A stretch of 64,000 nucleotides of DNA from Mycobacterium sp. EPa45 (GCF_001021385.1 NZ_CP011773.1:620001-684000), one strand, 5' to 3'; positions 27,166-36,377 are shown, numbered from the stretch's first letter. The notes: generated by a model from the letters alone, not told the origin. A program made the numbers and translations.

Positions 27166-29277
27166 TCAGGCGGGCCGGGACAGCGGGCGTCGCCGGCTGC
27201 GGGTCGACGCCGGCCCGGCGTGCGCCAAGCGAAGAATGAGGACCAGCGATTCACCGGGTTGGACCCCGGCCAGATCGCTGAACTGTGACTTGAGCTCGAC
27301 CAATTCAGGGGCGAAACCCGGTGACAGTTCAGCGAGTTCATGGCGATGCACGGCATGCAGGAACACCGGCGAGATGGGATGCACCGCCAGGCCGTGTTGC
27401 TGGGCGACGATCCATATCGCTTCGGCGGCCGAGCCGCCGCGGGCATAGTCGACCAGCTGGTCCCCGGACGTCGTGATCACCGCCAGCGCCGACGTCGCCC
27501 GCACGCGGTCAGCGACATCGTCACCGAGGGCTTCGCCGGCGTCCCAGTCCGCCAGCAGGCGCATCACGTCGGGGCGCCGCAGAATCTCCATCACCGCGAA
27601 GTCGGCCGGCGCGAGTTCGAGTCCGCGCACGTCGATCCCGCTGTCGGCGGGTTGATCACCGGGCCAGCGCATCTCGGAGATCATCTCCCGGTGCAGGCGA
27701 GGCGTGAGGAACCGGAGCCGGTCGGTGTTCGCCAGAACCGTTGCTGCCCTGTCGATGTCGCTGCGCTCGGTGAGCAGATGCAGCCCGGCGCCTTCGCGGG
27801 CCGCCCATCCGTGCAGCGCATCGAGCGTCTCGGTGCGCAACGGCTGTGGAGTGCCCTGGCGCCGATTGGTTTCGCGACGCAACATCGGCTCGTACAGCCC
27901 GGCGAGGTCGGTGTCACCTCCGTCGCCCAGCCTCAGCGTCGCCTCGAGCAGTGTGGAGCCACCGGTCGTCCACTCGACCGGGCCGAGAACACCGGCGTGC
28001 GCGGCGGCGATCCTGGCATTGAGTGTCGCCGCACCGACGGCCACCGCGCTGCCGCGGAACGCAACATCCATCATCGACTTGTATTGCGGCGCAATGCGGA
28101 TCCGCACCGCTTCGGGGTCTGTGTCGATCTCCCACGGCTGGGCGTTACCGCCAGAGGGGGCACGGACCGCGGCCTGGGCGATCGCGGTCACCGGGTCACC
28201 GTAATCGCCGGGCTCCGGCGGCGGCGCGTCGGTTTCCGGCTGTCCCGGGTCGCCGAGTGCGGGTTCGGCGACCGCGTCGAGTGCCTGGCCGATGTCGATG
28301 CGCACCTGTCCGGATGCCAGCGGTTCGCCCAGACCGATACGGCGGGCGGCCTCGGCGACGATGGTGGCACCCAGCGTGACCTCGCCGGCCAGCTGCGGCC
28401 ACGTCGACAGGGAGTGACCGACCTCGACCAGCGATGCGGTCAGCCGTCCCGACGACCGGCTGGCGTCGAGGTGGCGCAGCATGTACGGGATGCGGTCCTG
28501 CTGCGACAACGCTGCCAGCTGCGCCGAGTCCACGGCGCCGAGCACGCCGTGCATGACCGGGCGTTCCGGTTCGAGGTCGAAGCGTTCGACGTCGATCAGC
28601 CCGCGATCGCTGGTGGCCATGAGTACGGGCAGGCGCCGGTTCCGGGCCGCCTCACGGATCCGCACCTTCATGTCCAGCGAATCGCACTCCTCGACCACGA
28701 TGTCGATGTCGTCGAGGAATTCGTCGAGTGACTCCGCACGTACGCCTGAGGTCATCACCTCCACGCGCAGGTAGGGATCCAGCTCCGCGATCCGCCGGGC
28801 CGTCACCACGGCCTTGTTGAGCCCGATGTCGAGAATCGTTGCCGGCACCCGGTTGAGATTCGACAGCTCCAGATGGTCGAAGTCGGCGAGTCGCAATGTG
28901 CCGCAGAGACCTTCAGCGGCAAGCGTGTGGGCGATGACATGGCCGACGCTGAGGCCGGCGATCGCGATGCGAACGGTGCCGAGGCGGCGTTGTTCGGCGC
29001 TGGTGATCAGGTTGCGGTTGCGGTCGGTGCGGACCGCACGAAACCCGTTCGGCCCCAGGATGGCAACGACAGTCCGGCGCCAGGGGTAGTGCGCCCAGGC
29101 GGTGGGTTCGTCGAGCAGCTCGGGCCCGGGGGCCGGGTGCAGCTTCCGGAGATCCTCTGCCAACGCGGCGCGGTGGTCGATGAATTCCACACCGGGGTCT
29201 TGGCGCAGTGCATCGAGGGCCGGATCACCGTCGTGCAGGATGGTGGCGGAGTAGCTCGCTGTTTCGTCAACGGCCAT
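27166..29277 (-). CDS. E1-like (ThiF/MoeB) / nitroreductase fusion, MoeY type
   Basis: A 703-residue fusion. The N-terminal half has a ThiF/MoeB-type adenylating E1 domain: the nucleotide loop IAIAGLSVGHVIAHTLAAEGLCG, DFDHLELSNLNR with the ATP-contacting Arg, and ECDSLDMKVRIREAARN. The usual zinc CxxC pairs and the catalytic Cys are not obvious. The C-terminal half (about 370-680) is an FMN nitroreductase-like domain starting AAVRAPSGGNAQPWEI. This architecture matches Rv1355c, annotated as molybdopterin-biosynthesis MoeY without proof. It starts 3 nt after the P450 stop, so the two are tightly coupled. Function is unknown; the pairing of activation and flavin redox chemistry suggests a tailoring or coupling reaction. 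Confidence 0.85.
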   Translation of the reverse strand: MAVDETASYSATILHDGDPALDALRQDPGVEFIDHRAALAEDLRKLHPAPGPELLDEPTAWAHYPWRRTVVAILGPNGFRAVRTDRNRNLITSAEQRRLGTVRIAIAGLSVGHVIAHTLAAEGLCGTLRLADFDHLELSNLNRVPATILDIGLNKAVVTARRIAELDPYLRVEVMTSGVRAESLDEFLDDIDIVVEECDSLDMKVRIREAARNRRLPVLMATSDRGLIDVERFDLEPERPVMHGVLGAVDSAQLAALSQQDRIPYMLRHLDASRSSGRLTASLVEVGHSLSTWPQLAGEVTLGATIVAEAARRIGLGEPLASGQVRIDIGQALDAVAEPALGDPGQPETDAPPPEPGDYGDPVTAIAQAAVRAPSGGNAQPWEIDTDPEAVRIRIAPQYKSMMDVAFRGSAVAVGAATLNARIAAAHAGVLGPVEWTTGGSTLLEATLRLGDGGDTDLAGLYEPMLRRETNRRQGTPQPLRTETLDALHGWAAREGAGLHLLTERSDIDRAATVLANTDRLRFLTPRLHREMISEMRWPGDQPADSGIDVRGLELAPADFAVMEILRRPDVMRLLADWDAGEALGDDVADRVRATSALAVITTSGDQLVDYARGGSAAEAIWIVAQQHGLAVHPISPVFLHAVHRHELAELSPGFAPELVELKSQFSDLAGVQPGESLVLILRLAHAGPASTRSRRRPLSRPA

Positions 29278-29280
29278 GTG

Positions 29281-30648
29281 TCAGCGCTTTCGGATTCGGG
29301 CGCGGATCGGCGCGCCGGCGATCATTGTGAAATGCAGGGCAAGCGGGAATTCTGCTTCGACAGAGGTGATCTCGACTCGGCGGATGATGCTCGCCAAAGC
29401 GAGGGTGACTTCCAGCATTGCGAAATGGTCGCCGATGCACGAGCGCGGGCCGCCACCGAACGGAATGTACTGCCACCGCTCGAGCTTCTTGGCGGCGTCC
29501 TGGCCGAACCGGTCGGGATTGAAGCGCAACGGCTCGTCCCACAGGGTCGGGTCGCGCTGAACCGCCATCCTGCCCAGCACCACCATGGTCCCGGCCGGTA
29601 CGCGGTAACCGCCGACATTGAGGTCGCGGCAGGCCATCCTGGTTCCGGTGGGCGCGGGTGGACACAGCCGCAGCGACTCGCGCACCACCTGCGCGGTATA
29701 GCCAAGATCAGGCAGGTCGTCGGGGTTGAGCGCCCGATCCGGCAGGGCCGCGACCTCGGCGAGAACACGGTCCTGGCAGGCCGGGTCGTGTCCGAGCGCC
29801 CACAACGCGTAGGCCAGCGTGGTCGCGGTGGTGTCGTGGCCGGCGAAGAGAAAGATGATGATCTCATCGCAGATCTCGTTGTCGGACAGGCGCTTTCCCG
29901 TCTCCGGGTCTTCCGCGGCGATGAGCGCGTGGACCAGCGGTGCCACCCGGGTCGGATCACGGCGGCATTCGCTGACGATCTCCCCGGCGAGTCGGTGCAG
30001 TTTGGCGCTGGCCTCCCGCGCCCGGCGTCGCGCCGGTGTCGGCAGCCAATGCGGCGCGCGGACCGGACGCGTGGCGCGGGCGATCGCATACGACAAGGCG
30101 ACGCGCAGCGGCTCGGCGACGTCGTCGGCGCGTGCTTCGAGATCGATGCCGAGCACGGAGCGGCCCAGGGCGCGAAGGGTGAGTGACCGCGATTCGGCGT
30201 CGAGGTCCACCTCGCCACCGTCTGGCCAAGCGGCGCAGACGGAGTCGGCGGCCTGTGCCATGTGGCCGCCGAATTCGCGAACCCGCTGTTTGGTGAAGAC
30301 GGGCTGGATCGTACGCCGCCGCGGCCGCCACGGCTCGTACGGCAGGTCGGCCAGGTTCGCGCCGATGATCCGGCGCATCTCGTCGAACACCGGGCTGGTC
30401 TTGTCGACCGATCCGTCCTTGATGCTGAGCACGTCGCGCAACGCCGCCGGGGAGGTGACGAGCACCATCGGCGGCATCAGCCAGCGCGGGCCGACGGTGA
30501 ACCGGGTCACCGGGCCGCCGGCGTCTCGCAGCCTCTCGGTGCCGGTGCTGAACTCCTTCACGGCTTTCAGACGCTGGCGCAACGGCATCGGGTTCACCGG
30601 CGCGAGCGGCAACGATTCGAGGCCACCGCTGCTTGGGGCCTGAGTCAC
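29281..30648 (-). CDS. Cytochrome P450
   Basis: Haem-thiolate monooxygenase of the longer, CYP135/137/138-like class (455 residues). Visible hallmarks are the I-helix FLFAGHDTTATTLAYAL, the K-helix ESLRL, the PERF-like FNPDRFG and the haem-ligand loop FGGGPRSCIGDH with the axial Cys. It needs external ferredoxin and reductase partners, none of which lie nearby. The frame is open to 30660, but GTG 30648 follows GGAGG by 5 nt and is preferred. It is the first gene of a leftward operon with the E1/nitroreductase fusion and a methyltransferase, and diverges from another methyltransferase at 30744. Substrate unknown. Confidence 0.92.
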   Translation of the reverse strand: MTQAPSSGGLESLPLAPVNPMPLRQRLKAVKEFSTGTERLRDAGGPVTRFTVGPRWLMPPMVLVTSPAALRDVLSIKDGSVDKTSPVFDEMRRIIGANLADLPYEPWRPRRRTIQPVFTKQRVREFGGHMAQAADSVCAAWPDGGEVDLDAESRSLTLRALGRSVLGIDLEARADDVAEPLRVALSYAIARATRPVRAPHWLPTPARRRAREASAKLHRLAGEIVSECRRDPTRVAPLVHALIAAEDPETGKRLSDNEICDEIIIFLFAGHDTTATTLAYALWALGHDPACQDRVLAEVAALPDRALNPDDLPDLGYTAQVVRESLRLCPPAPTGTRMACRDLNVGGYRVPAGTMVVLGRMAVQRDPTLWDEPLRFNPDRFGQDAAKKLERWQYIPFGGGPRSCIGDHFAMLEVTLALASIIRRVEITSVEAEFPLALHFTMIAGAPIRARIRKR

Positions 30649-30743
30649 GTGGTCCTCCACTATTTCAACGAGGAACGAAAGCTTACCGATCGAGTCCGGG
30701 TTTAATGATGAGGGCGTAAACGGCGCGGGAAGAAGGTTCTTGG

Positions 30744-31607
30744 ATGGGGATTCGACCGCTGTGGCGGATACCGGGCATCGTCGCGCGTGAGCGGCTGCAT
30801 CCGCCGGGCCGGCAACGCATTCCCGAACCGATGGTGATGGACGACGCCGAATCCGTTGCCTTCTTTCACGCCGGCGGCGAGGCCAACCCGGGGATGCGAG
30901 CTGTGTATGACCTGTGCGCCCGCGCGCTGGACGCGATGCTGCCGCAGGGCGGACGCCTGCTCGATCTCGGCATCGGCTCCGGGCGGGCGTTGAGCGCGGT
31001 GCTGCGCCGGCGCCCGGACGTCCACGCCGTCGGTGTCGACCTGGCGCCCAACATGCTGGCTACGGCCCGAGAGCTGTTCGCGACCGAGGGTCTCGACGGG
31101 CGGGTGGAATTGGTGCAGGCTGATATCACCGCCCTGCCGGAGTCGCTGGCCGGTGCGCCCTGGGATGCGATCTCGTGCATGTGGACTCTGCACCAACTGC
31201 CGGACGCCGACGTGCTCAGTGCCGCCTTGCGCCAGATCGCGACGGTCCGGCGGGACAGCGGCGCGGCACTGTGGATCTCCGATTTCGCGCGGCTGCGTGA
31301 TCCGTCGGCATGCCCGGCCATGCTGCAGTGCGTGGATCCCGACTCACCGATGGGCTTGCGGCAGGACGCGATCGCCAGTGAGGCGGCGGCGTTCACTCGC
31401 GAGGAACTGTCGGCAGCGCTAGCCGTGGCGGGGCTCGACGGGTTGAGCTCGGGCCATGCCACCCCATTGCCGTACCTGCAGGCCTACTGGGCGTTCGGCG
31501 AGAAAGGCAGACCAGCCCCCGCCGCCAAGCGCGTCTCGCAGCTGCACGGCCAGGCCCGGCGTGAGGCCGCGTTGCTGCGCTGGGGCTTCACCGCCAAGCC
31601 GTTCTGA
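30744..31607 (+). CDS. Class I SAM-dependent methyltransferase
   Basis: The 287-residue product has a 55-residue N-terminal extension and then a complete Rossmann methyltransferase: motif I LLDLGIGSGRALSAVL, acidic residue in HAVGVDLAPNML, DITALPESLAGAPWDAISCMWTLHQLPD and the C-terminal half with a Trp- and Arg-rich tail. It resembles mycobacterial small-molecule methyltransferases. It starts 95 nt from the divergent P450 start, so the promoter region may be shared and the gene may belong to the same pathway. ATG 30744 is preceded by GAAGAAGG. It converges on the SDR gene at 31611 with only 3 nt between stops. Confidence 0.8.
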   Translation: MGIRPLWRIPGIVARERLHPPGRQRIPEPMVMDDAESVAFFHAGGEANPGMRAVYDLCARALDAMLPQGGRLLDLGIGSGRALSAVLRRRPDVHAVGVDLAPNMLATARELFATEGLDGRVELVQADITALPESLAGAPWDAISCMWTLHQLPDADVLSAALRQIATVRRDSGAALWISDFARLRDPSACPAMLQCVDPDSPMGLRQDAIASEAAAFTREELSAALAVAGLDGLSSGHATPLPYLQAYWAFGEKGRPAPAAKRVSQLHGQARREAALLRWGFTAKPF

Positions 31608-31610
31608 TCG

Positions 31611-32510
31611 CTAGACCGGAATCGTTGTACCCGTTTCCTTTTCGGCGAATTGCACCACCTGGGCGGCGGCGTCGTAGTCGCACGCCTTTGGTGAGCGGCC
31701 GATCAGTGCCGGCTCGCCGCGCAACGCCAGCCGAGCACTGACCCCGACATAGCTGCCCGGCGGTATCGGTTCGCTGATGCAGTACAGCGTCGGTGCCGCG
31801 CCCTCGTCGATGTCGTTGGCGAACCGGTCGGCCACCCCCTTGGCCACCTTGTGCGCCAACGACATCAGCATCGAATCCGACGTGTGGGTCAGGTTGGAGG
31901 CCACCCAGCCGGGATGAACCAGTTGCGTGACGACACCGGAGTTGGCGGCGCGCAGGCGGCGGTCGAGTTCCAGGCCCCACAACATCATGGCGAGCTTGGA
32001 GTGCGTGTAGGCGCTCATCGGGCTCCACTTGCCCTGGCGCATGTGCATATCGTTCAGACGCAGCGTCGCGGTGCGATGACCGTCGGAGGCGACGTTGATG
32101 ATCTGCGACCGCACCCGGGCGAACAGCAGGTTCGTCAGGGCGAACGGACCGAGCAGGTTGGTGCCGAGCGTGGTCTCGAAGCCGTCGACGGTCTCGCGGC
32201 GCTTGTCGGTCAGAGCACCGGCGTTGTTGATCAGGATGTCGACCTCGCCATCGAGCCGGTCGCCGAAGCTGCGGACCGAGGCGAGGTCCGCCAGATCCAG
32301 CTCGATCACCTCGGTGGAGCCGTTGATCTCGGCGGCGCGCTGGGCTCCCAGCGCGGTGTTGCGGACGGCCATGATGACGTGGGCACCGGCGTGGGCGAGG
32401 GCCCGCGTCGTGCCCAGTCCGACACCGTTGGTCGCGCCCGTCACGATGATCCGTCTACCGGTGAGATTGCCGAGCCGGGCCGGCGACCACTGCGTCACGC
32501 GGGGCAGCAT
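31611..32510 (-). CDS. Short-chain dehydrogenase/reductase
   Basis: A 299-residue SDR of the oxidoreductase/retinol-dehydrogenase-like type. The cofactor loop TGATNGVGLGTTRAL, the NNAGAL motif, and the catalytic S and YTHSK (Ser, Tyr, Lys) are visible. NADP preference is plausible from the Arg after the loop (AVRNT). The frame extends beyond 32510 to 32606, but those residues are hydrophobic without similarity and overlap the divergent gene, so ATG 32510 was chosen (GTG 32498 is also possible). It is divergent from the SnoaL gene. Substrate not identified. Confidence 0.83.
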   Translation of the reverse strand: MLPRVTQWSPARLGNLTGRRIIVTGATNGVGLGTTRALAHAGAHVIMAVRNTALGAQRAAEINGSTEVIELDLADLASVRSFGDRLDGEVDILINNAGALTDKRRETVDGFETTLGTNLLGPFALTNLLFARVRSQIINVASDGHRTATLRLNDMHMRQGKWSPMSAYTHSKLAMMLWGLELDRRLRAANSGVVTQLVHPGWVASNLTHTSDSMLMSLAHKVAKGVADRFANDIDEGAAPTLYCISEPIPPGSYVGVSARLALRGEPALIGRSPKACDYDAAAQVVQFAEKETGTTIPV

Positions 32511-32571
32511 AGCGGGAATTCTGGACAAACAAGACCATCTAACCAATTGCTCTGCGATCATGCCCCTTGAC

Positions 32572-33015
32572 ATGAGTGACAGTGCGCAGGCAATCACCAA
32601 CCTCATCTACGTCTATGCCGAGCTGATCGACGCCGGCGACCTCGATGCGGTCGCCGACCTGTTCACGCACGGCCGGATCTGCGGCGTGGAGAACGGCCCG
32701 CCGGAGACCGTGTTCGAGGGCCGGGACCGGGTCCGCGAGATGTATGAGATGGCGACCCGCCTCTACGAGGACGGGACGCCGAAGACCAAGCACAACACCA
32801 GCAATGTGCAGCTCTACGTCGACGACGAGGCCGGCACGGCGCGCAGCAGGTCCTACTACTGCGTCACTCAGGCCACGCCGGACCTCCCGCTGCAAGTCAT
32901 CGTCACCGGCCACTATCACGACACGTTCCATCGGGTCGACGGTCAGTGGTGGTTCGACTCCCGCACCATGTTCGTCGACCAGGTCGGCGACGTCAGCCAC
33001 CATCTGAAGTTCTGA
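32572..33015 (+). CDS. SnoaL-like / nuclear transport factor 2 fold protein
   Basis: A 147-residue alpha+beta barrel protein with the family's N-terminal helix pair (AITNLIYVYAELIDAGDLDAVADLF), a TKHNTSNVQLYVDDEAGTARSRSYYCV strand region and a C-terminal WWFDSRTMFVDQ strand. Such proteins are cyclases, isomerases, dehydratases or unknown helpers in steroid and polyketide pathways. ATG 32572 begins MSDSAQ; ATG 32560 would add four residues. The next gene starts 5 nt after its stop, so it is the first gene of a four-gene operon with sulfotransferase, DUF1214 and SDR genes. Confidence 0.8.
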   Translation: MSDSAQAITNLIYVYAELIDAGDLDAVADLFTHGRICGVENGPPETVFEGRDRVREMYEMATRLYEDGTPKTKHNTSNVQLYVDDEAGTARSRSYYCVTQATPDLPLQVIVTGHYHDTFHRVDGQWWFDSRTMFVDQVGDVSHHLKF

Positions 33016-33019
33016 GCTC

Positions 33020-34195
33020 ATGGCTGGGACGGGCACCTTTGCAATGGCGGCCGTCCTGGCCGACGCGCAGCACAAGGAAGGGCTGACCGACTGGGGGCCA
33101 GGCGACTTCGAAGGACCCCTCGGCGTCCTGCTCGACGACTACCCCGGTGCCGGGCTCAATGCGATCGGCGAGCACATCCTGCGGTCGGGCATCGTGCACA
33201 GCCTGCGGATGCGGTTGCGCACCCAGGAATGGGTCCGCCGCCATCCCGAGATCCTCGACGAGCAGATCGAGGCGCCCATCGTGGTCGTCGGGATGATGCG
33301 CAGCGGCACCACGCTGCTGCAGCGGCTGCTGGCCGCCGACAGCCGGCTGCATTGCGCCCGCGGCTGGGAAGTCGTGGAAGCCGCGCCCAAGCTGGGCTAC
33401 GACTTCGCCGGCACCGACCCGCGCATCGCGATCAGTGAGATGCGGGAGAACAAGTCCCGGGAGCTGGCGCCCGAACTGTTCGCCATCCATCCGATGTACG
33501 CGCGAGAGGCCGAGGAGGAGATCGTCTTTCTCGCCGACGCGTTCCTGTCCCACGTCCCCGAATCCGGTGCTCACCTGCCCAACTACCGATCCTGGCTGAA
33601 CACACAGGATTTCGCGCCCGCCTACCGTTATCTGCACCGCATGGCCCGTTTCCTGCAGTGGCAGAAGCGCCGTCGAGGAGTGACCGCAGGACGCTGGGTG
33701 CTCAAAACCCCCGCGCACCTCGGCTACCTCGACACACTGCGCGCCGAGTTCCCCGATGTGCACGTGGTGCACATGCATCGCGACCCGCGCACCACGGTGG
33801 CCTCCGGAGCCAGCCTCAACGCGACGCTGCACGCCATGCACGCCGACGCGGTCGACACCCACCGGGTCGGGGCGCAGTGGCTGGAGCGGATGGGCTGGAC
33901 CAATGACCGCGCCATGGCGGTGCGCGACAGTTGGGCCGACGAGGGGCAACGGGTCACCGACATCCAGTACGCGGACGCCGTCGCCGATCCGATCGGACAG
34001 GTGGGCCGTGTGTACGACGCGGCCGGGTTGGACCTGACGGACACAACGGTTGCCGCGATGAAAGACTGGCTGGCCAACCGCCCTCGCGAGCTCCCGCGCC
34101 CGCCGTACGACCTGGGCGCCTACGGGCTGACAAACGAACAAGTCGATGAACGATTCTCGCTGTACAACAAGCGCTTTCGAAAGGACAAACAATGA
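33020..34195 (+). CDS. Sulfotransferase family protein
   Basis: Transfers sulfate from PAPS to an alcohol or amine. The 391-residue protein has the 5'-phosphosulfate loop VVGMMRSGTTLLQRLLA (about 90-106) and the 3'-phosphate motif VHMHRDPRTTVASG (about 252-265), both intact, and RWVLKTPAHLGYLD in between, which carries the conserved KTP of the bacterial group. Mycobacteria use such enzymes on glycolipids and possibly sterols. It lies 5 nt after the SnoaL gene and overlaps the DUF1214 gene by 4 nt (ATGA), so coupling is tight. Acceptor cannot be read from sequence. Confidence 0.9.
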   Translation: MAGTGTFAMAAVLADAQHKEGLTDWGPGDFEGPLGVLLDDYPGAGLNAIGEHILRSGIVHSLRMRLRTQEWVRRHPEILDEQIEAPIVVVGMMRSGTTLLQRLLAADSRLHCARGWEVVEAAPKLGYDFAGTDPRIAISEMRENKSRELAPELFAIHPMYAREAEEEIVFLADAFLSHVPESGAHLPNYRSWLNTQDFAPAYRYLHRMARFLQWQKRRRGVTAGRWVLKTPAHLGYLDTLRAEFPDVHVVHMHRDPRTTVASGASLNATLHAMHADAVDTHRVGAQWLERMGWTNDRAMAVRDSWADEGQRVTDIQYADAVADPIGQVGRVYDAAGLDLTDTTVAAMKDWLANRPRELPRPPYDLGAYGLTNEQVDERFSLYNKRFRKDKQ

Positions 34196-35454
34196 TCGCC
34201 GATGATGCGGTGGCGACGCCGTCCCAGCATGAGCAGGAGCTGGCCGCGTTGGAGCTGACCGAACACCCGGTGGTCAAGGAGGCCTATCGGACGGTCGCGG
34301 AGAACTGGCTGAGCCGCGCCAAGGCCTCCGACGCCATGCGGGAGCGGTTCGACGCCGCCTTCGCCGAGGTGATGTTCTCGGCAGCCGTGTGGTCGTCCAA
34401 TCAGGACAAGCTGCGGCCGAAAGTCAGTTGCATCACCCGGCTGGCGCATCCGGTGGGTGATCGGCAGATTCCCGGATCACGTTGGGGCATCGACAATCCC
34501 GACACCGTCTACCGGGTGATTCCGATATCCGGCGACGAGCGGTATGTGATCCGCGGCCGTGTCGGCGAGCACCGGATGACCGAGAACTACTTCACCCTCT
34601 GGGACGCCAACATGGGCACCGTGGCCGTGCTCAACGGCAAGACCATGGACGTCGACAGCGACGGAAGCTACACGATCACCGTGGACGCTGATCCCGCCGA
34701 CGGCAGGCCCAATCACGTCCAGACCACGCCGGAGGCACACGAGTTCTATATTCGCGACGTGTTGTTGGACTGGGCCACAGACGATCCCAACCACATCACC
34801 GTCGAGCGTCTCGGTGGCGCGCCGGGAACACCGGCCCGCACCCTCGACGAACAAGCGGACGCCACTGCGGCAATGATGGCGTACTTCGCCAACTTCACCG
34901 GCAAGCTCAGCCACGGCATCTACAAGATGCCGGCCAACCACTTCGACTTGGCCTGGTCCGCGGACAAGGTCGGCGCCATGAAGAATCAGGTGTACGTCAT
35001 GGGCCGGTTCGACCTCGGACCCGATGAAACCTTCGTCGTCGACGTCAAAGACGGTGGCGCCGAATACTTCACGGTCCCGCTCAGCAACATCTGGGGCACC
35101 ACGCTGAATATCGTCGACCGCACCGGCAGCCTGAACAAGGCCCAGTCGGTGCCCAACGAGGACGGCAGCTACACCTACGTCATCTCGCCCGTCGATCCCG
35201 GGGTTGCGAACTGGATCGACTCGGACGGGCTGCGGGAAGGCGTACTGACCTTGCGGATGGCGGAGTTCGGCGACGGCGGCCCGACACCCGATCTGGGCGC
35301 GACCGGTCGCGTCGTACCGCTCGACCGGCTCGATGACGAGGTGCCCGGACTGGCGCGGGTGACACCTGCACAACGGGCCGAACAGTTGGCGCTGCGGCGG
35401 CAGGCGTATCTGCGCCGGCTACCCGAAGGCACCCCGAACGAGAGGACCAACTGA
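34192..35454 (+). CDS. DUF1214-domain protein
   Basis: A 420-residue protein whose C-terminal part matches the DUF1214 fold: repeated beta strands such as RFDLGPDETFVVDVKDGGAEYFTVPLSN and SYTYVISPVDPGVANWID, with WGTTLNIVDRTGSLNKAQ. The N-terminal 190 residues hold a DUF1254-like region (PGSRWGIDNPDTVYRVIPISGDERYVIRGRVG). No signal peptide is seen. Related proteins occur beside sulfotransferases and SDRs in steroid- and lipid-metabolising actinobacteria; no function is established. It overlaps the sulfotransferase stop by 4 nt and the SDR begins 1 nt after its end. Confidence 0.78.
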   Translation: MIADDAVATPSQHEQELAALELTEHPVVKEAYRTVAENWLSRAKASDAMRERFDAAFAEVMFSAAVWSSNQDKLRPKVSCITRLAHPVGDRQIPGSRWGIDNPDTVYRVIPISGDERYVIRGRVGEHRMTENYFTLWDANMGTVAVLNGKTMDVDSDGSYTITVDADPADGRPNHVQTTPEAHEFYIRDVLLDWATDDPNHITVERLGGAPGTPARTLDEQADATAAMMAYFANFTGKLSHGIYKMPANHFDLAWSADKVGAMKNQVYVMGRFDLGPDETFVVDVKDGGAEYFTVPLSNIWGTTLNIVDRTGSLNKAQSVPNEDGSYTYVISPVDPGVANWIDSDGLREGVLTLRMAEFGDGGPTPDLGATGRVVPLDRLDDEVPGLARVTPAQRAEQLALRRQAYLRRLPEGTPNERTN

Positions 35455-35455
35455 G

Positions 35456-36283
35456 ATGGCCCGCTGGTTGATCACCGGCTGCTCGACCGGCTTCGGACGT
35501 GAGATCGCCCGCGCCGCACTAGAAGACGGCCACCAGGTGCTGGTGACCGCCAGGCGCGCCGATGCCGTGGCTGATCTCGTCGAGGAGTTCCCCGACCTGG
35601 CAGCAGCGGCCGCGCTCGACGTGACCGACACCGGTCAGATCGCGGCCGCGGTGCGCGCCGCCGAGGATGCCTTCGGCGGCGTCGACGTCCTGGTCAACAA
35701 CGCCGGGCACGGCTACCTCTCGGCGGTCGAGGAGGGTGAAGACGCCGAGGTGCGAAAGCTGTTCGACGTCAACTACTTCGGTTCGGTCGACATGATGAAG
35801 GCGGTGCTGCCCGCGATGCGCGCCCGCGGCTCGGGACATATCGTCAACATCTCCTCGATGACCGGGTTGGTGGCCAATCCGCCGAACGCGTACTACTCGT
35901 CGACCAAGTTCGCACTCGAAGCCGTCAGCGAGGCACTCGCCTCCGAGGTGGGCCCACTGGGCATCAAGGTGACGCTCATCGAGCCCGGCGCCTTCCGGAC
36001 CGATTGGGCGTCGAGGTCGATGAAGGAGTCCGGTGCGCCGATCAACGAGTACGCCGACGTCGCCGCACGCAAGGACCTCATCAAGCAGTTCGCCGACCAC
36101 CTGCCGGGCGATCCGCGCAAGGTGGCCGAAGCCGTTCTGATGGTGACCAAGCTGGAGGATCCGCCGCTGCGGCTGCTGCTCGGCCGTGACGTCCTGAAGG
36201 CGATGCGCGACAAGATCGCCGCGTTGTCGGCGTCGATCGACCAGTGGGAAGCGGTCACCAAGGACGTGAACTTCCCCAGTTAA
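35456..36283 (+). CDS. Short-chain dehydrogenase/reductase (classical)
   Basis: The 275-residue product has TGCSTGFGREIARAA (cofactor loop), NNAGHGYL, catalytic Ser (NISSMTG) and YYSSTK, and a C-terminus with IEPGAFRT typical of classical SDRs. It probably oxidises or reduces a hydroxyl/keto group next to the sulfation step encoded by the operon. Start ATG 35456 is 1 nt after the DUF1214 stop, indicating translational coupling. It is the last gene of SnoaL-sulfotransferase-DUF1214-SDR and is followed by a 94-nt gap to the XdhC gene. Confidence 0.9.
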   Translation: MARWLITGCSTGFGREIARAALEDGHQVLVTARRADAVADLVEEFPDLAAAAALDVTDTGQIAAAVRAAEDAFGGVDVLVNNAGHGYLSAVEEGEDAEVRKLFDVNYFGSVDMMKAVLPAMRARGSGHIVNISSMTGLVANPPNAYYSSTKFALEAVSEALASEVGPLGIKVTLIEPGAFRTDWASRSMKESGAPINEYADVAARKDLIKQFADHLPGDPRKVAEAVLMVTKLEDPPLRLLLGRDVLKAMRDKIAALSASIDQWEAVTKDVNFPS

Positions 36284-36377
36284 CCCGGCGGTCGATAAGT
36301 GCGAGGCAAAGGCGCGCTCCGCCATTGCTTTTGGCGAATGTGTGCCAACCGCCCCGGATCCGCTTAGTTTTGATGTT

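Noticed and set aside
28873..30186. A 437-codon frame opposite the P450 and E1 genes
   Set aside because: It spans two well-supported genes on the other strand, and its protein is Arg/Gln/Gly-rich with no recognisable fold.
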